Source: Oscillospiraceae bacterium
GTDB lineage: Bacteria > Bacillota_A > Clostridia > Oscillospirales > Oscillospiraceae
Direction of reading: 5' to 3'
DNA: 11,239 bases
Assembly: GCA_902789835.1 (NCBI GenBank)
Contig: CADAPN010000103.1
Coordinates: 1 to 11,239, forward strand
The notes under the pieces are model-generated. The model did no database searches and was not told the DNA's origin. It worked only from the letters and a program-made list of their open reading frames with translations. The translations under genes and the position numbers were made by a program. How positions within the stretch are numbered: position 1 is the first letter of the stretch; every line of letters starts with the position of its first letter. Positions 6,179 through 11,239 of the stretch are shown one piece after another.

Positions 6179-6200
6179 CGTTCCCGTAGGAAATGTGAAG

Positions 6201-6296
6201 ATGCCCATCCCTTATGACGAAGACGGCCCGGAAGCAAGCCCGGAAACAGAAATGCGGTTCCGCCGTGTCAACCCGATACGGGAACTCATGTCATAA
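6201..6296 (+). CDS. Possible small protein, 31 residues, downstream of the ferredoxin gene
   Basis: An ATG 22 bases after the ferredoxin-gene stop opens 31 codons ending in TAA at 6294-6296. AGGA lies about nine bases upstream. The product starts MPIPYDEDGPE, is acidic at the N-terminus and basic after it (RFRRVNPIREL), and ends just before the shared terminator, so it would be on the same transcript. No family recognised. It could equally be untranslated sequence. Confidence 0.35.
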   Translation: MPIPYDEDGPEASPETEMRFRRVNPIRELMS

Positions 6297-6309
6297 CATA
6301 GAAAAAAAG

Positions 6310-6353
6310 AAATCAGGCTGGATCACCGAAATAGTGATTCAGCCTGATTTTTT
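6310..6353. terminator. Bidirectional terminator between convergent genes
   Basis: A 17-bp stem (6310-6326 with 6334-6350; one G-U pair) closes a seven-base loop CGAAATA. On the plus strand it runs into TTTTTT (6348-6353). On the minus strand the complement of the A-rich 6302-6312 supplies a T-rich tail. It serves the ferredoxin transcript and the oncoming aminotransferase transcript. Confidence 0.93.
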
Positions 6354-6408
6354 CAGGAACGAACGCAGAGATGACCGGGCCGATTTGCACATACTCCGAT
6401 TCCGAGAT

Positions 6409-7467
6409 TCAGACGAATACCTCCCGTTTCAGGCGCAGCATGGCCTCTTCCACCAGACTGAATGGCAGAGCCAGGTTCATACGGATGCTGTCCGGCCACA
6501 GGAAGCTCTCGCCGTTCTGCCAGATCACCCCCGCCCGAACGCCCCGGTGCTGCAGCTCGCGAATGGAAACACCATGAGATACGCACCATTCACCACAGTC
6601 CAGAAACAGCATGTAGGTTCCCTGGGGCATCATCACGTGCACCCCCGGAAACTCCTTCCTGATGAAGTCGCAGGCAAAGCGGAGATTGCCTTCCAGCACG
6701 GCGCACAGTTCGTCCACCCAGTCCGCTCCATTCCGATACGCCCCGGTCAGCGCCGCCATGGACAGGACATTCTGGCTGTTATAATGGGTCAGGTCGCCCT
6801 CATGCCGCAGCCGGTCCCGCAGCAGCGGGTCGTACACCACGTGGTACGAGCCGATCAGGCCGGCCAGGGAAAAGGTCTTGCTGGGCGCGTAAAAGGCGAT
6901 CGTACGTGTCTTCGCGTCCGCCGAGACAGACTGGGTCGGGATATGCCGGACGCCAGGCATCAGGATGTCCGACCAGATCTCGTCCGAGATGACCACGCAG
7001 TGGTTCGCCGCATACACCGCCATGGCCTGCTCCAGTTCCCGGCGCTCCCAGACGCGTCCGGTGGGGTTATGGGGAGAGCAGAAGATCGCCAGATGGATCC
7101 GGTTTTCCTTCAGCTTCCGGTCCATGTCCTCAAAGTCCATCCGCCAGATACCATGCTCATCTCGGATCAGGCGGCTGTGGACCGCGGTGCGACCCAGGTT
7201 CTCCAGCACATGGGTGAAGCCCACATAGGTGGGCGCATGCAGAAGGATCCGTTCTCCGGGTGAGGTAAAGGCGCGGATCGCGGCGCTGACACCGCCCAGG
7301 ACCCCGTTTTCGTAGCCGATCTGCTCCGCACTCAGGTTCTCTGTCTGCTTGCGCTTCCGGTGCCAGTCGATAATCGCCCGGTAATACTCCTTTGACTGGG
7401 AAAAGTATCCGAAGTTCGGAAAGCGCAGCCTCTCTTCGTCCATTACCGTTGTAAAATCATAGTTCAT
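6409..7467 (-). CDS. MalY/PatB-family PLP-dependent aminotransferase / C-S lyase, N-terminally deleted
   Basis: The 352-residue fold-type I PLP enzyme has SPHNPTGR (131-138), SDEIWSDI (161-168, Asp162 to the pyridine nitrogen) and the Schiff-base lysine Lys197 in YAPSKTFSLAG. This subgroup cleaves cystathionine or cysteine S-conjugates (beta C-S lyase) or transaminates. Family members are about 390-400 residues. Here NYDFTTVMD is followed at once by ERLRFPNFGYF, so the normally intervening 45-50 residues, including the conserved WVADM(D/N)F motif that lines the active site, are absent without a break in frame. Activity is doubtful. The start at 7465-7467 is preferred because AGGAGG lies nine bases upstream; the earlier ATG at 7474-7476 abuts that site. 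Convergent with the ferredoxin gene. The family is certain, the reaction is not. Confidence 0.9.
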   Translation of the reverse strand: MNYDFTTVMDEERLRFPNFGYFSQSKEYYRAIIDWHRKRKQTENLSAEQIGYENGVLGGVSAAIRAFTSPGERILLHAPTYVGFTHVLENLGRTAVHSRLIRDEHGIWRMDFEDMDRKLKENRIHLAIFCSPHNPTGRVWERRELEQAMAVYAANHCVVISDEIWSDILMPGVRHIPTQSVSADAKTRTIAFYAPSKTFSLAGLIGSYHVVYDPLLRDRLRHEGDLTHYNSQNVLSMAALTGAYRNGADWVDELCAVLEGNLRFACDFIRKEFPGVHVMMPQGTYMLFLDCGEWCVSHGVSIRELQHRGVRAGVIWQNGESFLWPDSIRMNLALPFSLVEEAMLRLKREVFV

Positions 7468-7858
7468 GGGATGCATCCTCCTTCGTCTGTCTCACGGGCA
7501 GCGCGCTGCGCTCGCCCCTCCGTTGCCGGATCAGATCGTCAATGTCAATCAGTATGCCCACATCAATTACTCCGATGCCAATGGGATGCGTTCTTGATCA
7601 TGAGCTTTATCCAACCCATTCACTTGCGCATATTATACTAAAGCCCAAGTCAAAGAGCAAGTCTGCCGCAAAACAGATTCACCTATCAGACGGTTGCCTC
7701 ATTCCGACGGGCAGTTCTTATGCTGCTCAGGCCGTCGATGCTGTTTCGTGAGCGGAAATAACCGAGGGAAATTTTTGGACAGAACGGATGGTAGAATGCA
7801 GACATAAGGAAACAGAAAGAAGCAAGCAATTTTTACCGGAGAAAAGGAGGAACAGATC
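7468..7858. other. Intergenic region upstream of the aminotransferase
   Basis: It contains the aminotransferase promoter and its leader of about 158 bases. The leader includes a perfect 12-bp palindrome GCAGCGCGCTGC (7498-7509), close to the ribosome binding site. From 7661 to 7842 I find no gene, terminator or structured RNA that I can support; open frames there lack ribosome binding sites and family resemblance. Confidence 0.5.
7632..7660 (-). promoter_or_regulatory. Promoter of the MalY/PatB-type gene
   Basis: On the minus strand TTGCTC (7655-7660) and a consensus TATAAT (7632-7637) are spaced 17 bases. Transcription would start near 7625. Confidence 0.6.
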
Positions 7859-7888
7859 ATGAAGGGTTATTACACGGCAAACGGTTAG
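7859..7888 (+). pseudogene. Nine-codon ORF MKGYYTANG, likely remnant of a small conserved Clostridia protein
   Basis: A very strong Shine-Dalgarno sequence, AAAAGGAGG (7842-7850), stands eight bases before this ATG, yet TAG ends the frame after MKGYYTANG. The sequence resembles the N-terminus of small uncharacterised Clostridia proteins that I recall as starting MKGYYTxNGY and running on for several dozen residues. Downstream bases in any frame do not obviously continue it. It is best read as a truncated gene whose initiation region survives. A genuine nine-residue peptide or leader is the alternative. The resemblance is from memory, not from a search. Confidence 0.4.
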
Positions 7889-7902
7889 GTTTACCTCTGT
7901 CA

Positions 7903-7931
7903 TTGCATCATTCTCCGAATCATGTTATAAT
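7903..7931 (+). promoter_or_regulatory. Promoter of the DUF89-LysO-nucleotidase operon
   Basis: TTGCAT (7903-7908) and TATAAT (7926-7931) are spaced 17 bases, with TG-T before the -10 (extended -10). Transcription would start near 7938. The -35 and extended -10 match those of the CooC operon promoter. Confidence 0.75.
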
Positions 7932-7995
7932 CCAGTTCCGCGCTGTCTTTTGACGGACAGTACTGACGGATGAATACAGAATGGCAGGTAAAACC

Positions 7996-8838
7996 ATGCG
8001 TGTAAATTCCTTTTGCGCGGCATGTCTCTGGGACAAACAGCTTCACAAATCAGATGACCCGGCGTATCTCGCCGAAGTACGGCAGATCATTGATACCAGA
8101 AAGGATGAAGATACCGCGCCTTATCTGGTCTACCTTTTTACCCGGGCCTATGAGCGCCGTTTCGGAAAATCGGAGCCGTATAGACAGGTCAAGCAGAAAT
8201 ACAATGATGTTGTTCTTTCCATGGAGAACGAAATCCGCAGAAAGATCGAGTCTTCCAGCGATCCGCTTGCTGCATCCATCGCTTATGCCAGGATCGGAAA
8301 TTACATCGACTTCGGCGCCATGAATCAGATCGACAGCGATACCTTTCTGGCACTTCTGGGCGATGCCGGTCTCCGCGGAAACGATCTGCAGACCTATGAA
8401 GCCTTCCTGCTTCAGTGCGGAAATGCTTCCCGCTTTCTTCTCATCGCGGATAACTGCGGAGAAATCGTCCTTGACAAGCTCTTCCTGGAACAGCTTCACG
8501 CTGCATTTCCGAAGATGGCCCTGTCCGTAATGGTCCGCGGTGCTGAAGTTCTGAATGATGCAACGCTTGAAGACGCGAAGTATGTGGGCATCGATCAGCT
8601 GGCATCCCTCATCTCAAACGGCTCATCCGTAGCCGGGACAATCTACGGGATGCTGCCTGAGGAAGCCAAGGACGCCATGGGCTCCGCCGATGTCATTCTC
8701 GCCAAGGGGCAGGGCAATTATGAATCGCTCTGCAGCCAGGGGCGGCATATCTTCTATTCCCTTCTCTGCAAATGCAGGCTTTTTACCGACCGCTTTGACG
8801 TTCCGGAGCTTACGGGCGTCTTTGTTGAGGAAAGATAA
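7996..8838 (+). CDS. DUF89/ARMT1-like metal-dependent damage-control phosphatase
   Basis: The protein has 280 residues from this start. DUF89 enzymes are metal-dependent phosphatases proposed to destroy harmful phosphometabolites. Visible signatures, numbered from the ATG at 7996: the subfamily I-type CxxC near the N-terminus (SFCAACLWDKQ, Cys7 and Cys10), ADNCGE (151-156) with metal-ligand Asp152 and Asn153, RGAEVLNDAT (181-190, Asp188) and AKGQGNYE (236-243) near the C-terminus. An in-frame ATG at 7981 would add five residues. The later start is preferred because GGCAGG lies seven bases upstream and because homologues start a few residues before the CxxC, but both are weak. First gene of an operon with lysO 14 bases downstream. 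The natural substrate is unknown. Confidence 0.9.
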   Translation: MRVNSFCAACLWDKQLHKSDDPAYLAEVRQIIDTRKDEDTAPYLVYLFTRAYERRFGKSEPYRQVKQKYNDVVLSMENEIRRKIESSSDPLAASIAYARIGNYIDFGAMNQIDSDTFLALLGDAGLRGNDLQTYEAFLLQCGNASRFLLIADNCGEIVLDKLFLEQLHAAFPKMALSVMVRGAEVLNDATLEDAKYVGIDQLASLISNGSSVAGTIYGMLPEEAKDAMGSADVILAKGQGNYESLCSQGRHIFYSLLCKCRLFTDRFDVPELTGVFVEER

Positions 8839-8852
8839 GGTGGAAAAGCTAC

Positions 8853-9821
8853 ATGACGGTCATGCAAAGCACAATTATCAACATGCTGATTTATATAGCG
8901 CTTGTCGCATTGGGAATCTTTCTTGGCGGGCGGCATCTCTGGGGCGAAACGTTTTCAAGGTGGCTCGGGAAGCCTCAGCTGGCTTCCCTGCTGGCCCTGA
9001 TCGTGGCCCTTGGGATCAGGCTGGGCGCCGACAGGGAGGTTATGGGCTCTCTGGGCCAGATTGGCCTCTCTTCCCTGACCATCACCCTGTTTTCCATGAC
9101 AGGCTCTCTGATCGCGGTCACACTGCTTCGCAGGTATATTCTGCATCTGGATCGCTTCGGGCGGCAGGAAGAAGCCGCGGCAGAAACATCTTCCGGTTCC
9201 GGGGCTGAGGAGAAACCGCGCTCCGGTCTGACAAAGTGGATTGTGACGGCCGTCGTCGCCGGAATGGGCATCGGCTATTTCGTTTTTTCCGGCCGCAGCA
9301 CAGCCTGGTGCGGGACAATCATTGATGTGGGGCTTTACATTCTCCTCTTCCTGGTCGGTACAGACATGGGCCAACAGGGCAACGTCCTTCAGGATATCAA
9401 AGACGCCGGATTCAAAGTCCTGCTCGTCCCGGGCGCGGTTGTGATCGGAACGCTTCTCTTCTCCTTTGCCGCGAGCTTCCTGCTGCCGCTTCAGATCAAG
9501 GAACCCGTCGCCGCGGGCGCCGGGTTCGGCTGGTATTCGCTTGCCCCCACCCTGCTTGCCCCGTATTCTCTCACGCTTTCGGCCATCGCCTTTCTTTCCA
9601 ATGTACTCAGAGAAATCTTTTCGATTATCGCGATTCCCATTGTCTCCCGATCCATCGGATATCTGGAATGCGTCTCTCTTCCCGGCGCGGCCGCCATGGA
9701 TACCGTACTTCCGGTGATTGTCGGCGCAACCCATGAGCGAATCACGGTTTATGCCTTTCTCTCCGGGCTGATACTCTCCCTTCTGGTTCCGATTCTGGTG
9801 CCGCTGATCATTGCGCTTTGA
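8853..9821 (+). CDS. lysO: LysO-family lysine exporter (DUF340)
   Basis: The 322-residue integral membrane protein has about nine or ten hydrophobic segments (roughly 8-25, 43-57, 66-92, 127-146, 151-168, 186-210, 222-245, 250-266, 280-292, 297-321) and a charged loop at 93-126. LysO of E. coli (YbjE) exports lysine and toxic analogues such as thialysine. Family signatures seen: LVGTDMGQQG (167-176), GAGFGWYSLAP (222-232), FLSNVLREI (247-255) and LPGAAAMDTVLPVI (276-289). The start at 8853 has AAGGTGG nine bases upstream; a second Met three codons on is less well placed. It lies 14 bases after the DUF89 gene and 28 before the nucleotidase, so one transcript is likely. Substrate assignment rests on the family only. 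Confidence 0.9.
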   Translation: MTVMQSTIINMLIYIALVALGIFLGGRHLWGETFSRWLGKPQLASLLALIVALGIRLGADREVMGSLGQIGLSSLTITLFSMTGSLIAVTLLRRYILHLDRFGRQEEAAAETSSGSGAEEKPRSGLTKWIVTAVVAGMGIGYFVFSGRSTAWCGTIIDVGLYILLFLVGTDMGQQGNVLQDIKDAGFKVLLVPGAVVIGTLLFSFAASFLLPLQIKEPVAAGAGFGWYSLAPTLLAPYSLTLSAIAFLSNVLREIFSIIAIPIVSRSIGYLECVSLPGAAAMDTVLPVIVGATHERITVYAFLSGLILSLLVPILVPLIIAL

Positions 9822-9849
9822 TTTTCACCGAAACTGTGAGGATTTCTGC

Positions 9850-10407
9850 ATGACGATTCTGATTGATATGGATGACACCATTGAAATGCTTCTCAAAGCC
9901 TGGGTCAGCGGTGTGAACCGGAAATACCATCGCTCGGTTTCTTATGAAGAGGTCTCTTCCTGGGATGTCTCCTCGGCTTTTCCCGGCCTGACTCACGACC
10001 AGGTCTATGCCGTTCCGCTTGAAGCGGGATTCTGGAAAACCGTTGAACCGATTCCCGGCGCGGCGGAAGCAATTCAGCACTTCATGGAGGCCGGGCACGA
10101 GGTCTTCATCGTAACCGCCACCCCCTACGAATCCGTCACGGAAAAGATGACCGATGTGCTTTTCCGGTACTTTCCTTTTCTCTCCTGGCACCAGCTCATC
10201 ATCACAAGCCGCAAGCAGCTGATCCGGGGGGATGTTCTGATCGATGACGGAATTCACAACCTTGAAGGCGGAGACTACATCAAGATTCTGATGACAGCGC
10301 CTCATAACCGCAACTATGATGCTGAGGCAAACGGCATGATCAGAGTACATGACTGGGCGGAAATCGAAGAAGTCATCCGCCGCATCAGCTCCGCTCAGGG
10401 CGCATAA
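9850..10407 (+). CDS. HAD-superfamily 5'(3')-deoxyribonucleotidase (NT5C type)
   Basis: The 185-residue protein has the four HAD motifs: DMDDT (6-10) with nucleophile Asp6 and acid/base Asp8, VTA (88-90, Thr89), Lys122 in TSRKQLIRGD, and IDDG (131-134). Length and layout fit the cytosolic 5'(3')-deoxyribonucleotidase family, which dephosphorylates deoxynucleoside monophosphates. The start at 9850 has TGAGGA seven bases upstream; an extension to 9811 would overlap the lysO end and is rejected. Third gene of the operon headed by the DUF89 phosphatase, so two small-metabolite phosphatases flank an exporter. Substrate unproven. Confidence 0.9.
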   Translation: MTILIDMDDTIEMLLKAWVSGVNRKYHRSVSYEEVSSWDVSSAFPGLTHDQVYAVPLEAGFWKTVEPIPGAAEAIQHFMEAGHEVFIVTATPYESVTEKMTDVLFRYFPFLSWHQLIITSRKQLIRGDVLIDDGIHNLEGGDYIKILMTAPHNRNYDAEANGMIRVHDWAEIEEVIRRISSAQGA

Positions 10408-10611
10408 GCCTGTATAAAAAGCATTCCGTCCGGAATGTCGCTTCCGCTGTGTCCGGGCAGTATTGAGGGGGAGCCTCTTCTTTGAGGCGTGCCGCATCGC
10501 GGGGTTTGAATTTCCGCCGAATCCAATCATTTTGTGGTTGCTTTGGTCAGATGTCCCAATATTTCGTGTTCCTGCCCCTCGGAATTTTGGTATCCAGGAA
10601 AGCGAAAATGG

Positions 10612-10640
10612 TTGACTTGCTCCGCGGGCTGGGCTATACT
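10612..10640 (+). promoter_or_regulatory. Promoter of the PhnD-like gene
   Basis: TTGACT (10612-10617) and TATACT (10635-10640) each match five of six consensus bases at a spacing of exactly 17. Transcription would start near 10647. No clear Pho box is seen. Confidence 0.85.
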
Positions 10641-10651
10641 TTAACAGGTTG

Positions 10652-10666
10652 CGGAGCGTTGCTCCG
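10652..10666 (+). promoter_or_regulatory. Inverted repeat at the start of the PhnD-like transcript
   Basis: CGGAGC-GTT-GCTCCG begins about six bases into the predicted RNA. The right arm with its flank, TTGCTCCG, also occurs at 10617-10624 inside the promoter, 42 bases away. It could be an operator pair or an RNA-stabilising 5' hairpin. Confidence 0.5.
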
Positions 10667-10700
10667 TGAATCCAAATCTATATTGATAGGAGATTGAAAG

Positions 10701-11239
10701 ATGAAGCACTCCCTGCGTATCATCACCCTGGTCCTGGCTCTCGTGATGGTCTTCGGTCTGACCGCCACCGCCTATGCCGCCGACCGTCCCCACTTCGACA
10801 AGCTGACCCTTGAGTTTGTTCCCTCCAAGGACGCAGACGTCATCATCGCCGGCACCGCCAACCTGCCCGAGCTCGTAAAGGCAGAGATGGCCAATCTCGG
10901 CTATGACATTGACGAAGTCGACATCACCGTCGGCACCAACTACGACGCCACCGGCGAAGCCATGGCTGCCGGTGCCATTGACCTTGGCTGGCTGCCGGGC
11001 GGCACCTATGCCCTCTACTCCGATGACACCGAAGTTCTCCTGACCGCTACCCGCAACGGCCTGAGCAACGACAGCGAGAATCCCGCCGACTGGAACGGCG
11101 AAGAAAACGCCACCCAGAAGAACGGCCCGCAGGTCACCTTCTACCGCTCTCTGATCTACGCCACTCCTTCCGAGTACGGCAAGAAGCTCGCCGAGAAGGT
11201 CAACAACGGCGAGAAGCTCACCTGGGAAGATCTCGACGG
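10701..11239 (+). CDS. phnD: PhnD-like phosphate/phosphonate ABC transporter substrate-binding protein, partial
   Basis: The first 179 residues are present; the right edge cuts the gene. A basic n-region (MKHSLR), hydrophobic core (7-20) and TAYAAD give a signal peptide cleaved by signal peptidase I after about residue 27. There is no lipobox cysteine, unlike most Firmicutes binding proteins. The mature part has the family's FVPSKDADVIIAGTANL (39-55), VGTNYDATGEAMAAG (77-91), LGWLPGGTYALY (95-106) and LLTATRNGLSNDSE (113-126), typical of PhnD proteins that bind phosphonate, phosphite or phosphate. AGGAG lies eight bases before the ATG. The permease and ATPase genes are expected further right. 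Export without a lipid anchor in a monoderm would need another means of retention. Confidence 0.92.
   Translation, partial: MKHSLRIITLVLALVMVFGLTATAYAADRPHFDKLTLEFVPSKDADVIIAGTANLPELVKAEMANLGYDIDEVDITVGTNYDATGEAMAAGAIDLGWLPGGTYALYSDDTEVLLTATRNGLSNDSENPADWNGEENATQKNGPQVTFYRSLIYATPSEYGKKLAEKVNNGEKLTWEDLD

Larger units (their letters stand above)
10408..10700. other. Intergenic region before the PhnD-like gene
   Basis: Two hairpins follow the nucleotidase: CATTCC-GTCC-GGAATG (10422-10437), whose U-rich tail lies on the minus-strand side only, and GCCTC-TTCTTT-GAGGC (10473-10488), with no T-run. Neither is a good plus-strand terminator. The right end carries the promoter and leader of the next gene. 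No gene seen between 10489 and 10611. Confidence 0.5.

Noticed and set aside
7542..7751. 69-residue plus-strand frame upstream of the DUF89 operon
   Set aside because: It has no ribosome binding site or family resemblance, and overlaps the aminotransferase promoter on the other strand.
8955..9734. 259-residue minus-strand frame opposite lysO
   Set aside because: It is antisense to a clear membrane protein, and its composition is Gly/Arg/Asp-rich with no motif.
1..11239. CRISPR arrays, tRNA or rRNA genes, insertion sequences
   Set aside because: No regularly spaced repeats, cloverleaf sequences, transposase motifs or terminal inverted repeats were seen on either strand.

Overview
The window looks like a piece of an anaerobic, moderately GC-rich Clostridia (Bacillota) chromosome, perhaps Lachnospiraceae-like. 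This rests on the gene families present: an oxygen-sensitive 2-hydroxyacyl-CoA dehydratase/benzoyl-CoA reductase system, a CooC-type ATPase, a two-cluster ferredoxin protein beside a Crp/Fnr regulator, LysO, and a Firmicutes-style PhnD. Strong purine-rich Shine-Dalgarno sites and sigma-A-like promoters agree. The taxonomic call is inference; there is no rRNA or marker gene.

Layout. (1) Positions 1-4254, minus strand: an operon reading right to left with a promoter at 4249-4277, a CooC-like P-loop ATPase, a small dehydratase subunit (TTG start), a large dehydratase subunit split by a frameshift near 946-956, and the N-terminal 120 residues of the BadF/HgdC-type activator ATPase, which runs off the left edge. 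(2) 4368-6353: a Crp/Fnr-family regulator (minus) divergent from a 4Fe-4S protein (plus). Their shared 95-bp intergenic region holds a perfect 14-bp palindrome centred at -41.5 of the ferredoxin promoter and inside the regulator's leader. A small possible gene and a long bidirectional terminator follow. (3) 6409-7660, minus: a MalY/PatB-type PLP enzyme that seems to have lost about 45-50 N-terminal residues in frame. (4) 7859-7888: a nine-codon remnant or mini-ORF with a very strong ribosome binding site. (5) 7903-10407, plus: a three-gene operon of a DUF89/ARMT1-like damage-control phosphatase, a LysO-type lysine exporter and a HAD 5'(3')-deoxyribonucleotidase. (6) 10612-11239, plus: a strong promoter and the start of a PhnD-like binding protein cut by the right edge.

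How the parts may fit: the activator family delivers single electrons at the cost of ATP to the Fe-S dehydratase subunits, and needs a reduced ferredoxin-like donor. The Crp/Fnr regulator and the ferredoxin protein next door could supply the control and the electrons. The CooC-like ATPase at the head of the operon is the least expected member and could serve metal-centre maturation. These links are inference from position. Two genes carry lesions (the dehydratase frameshift and the aminotransferase deletion), so either gene decay or sequence error must be considered.
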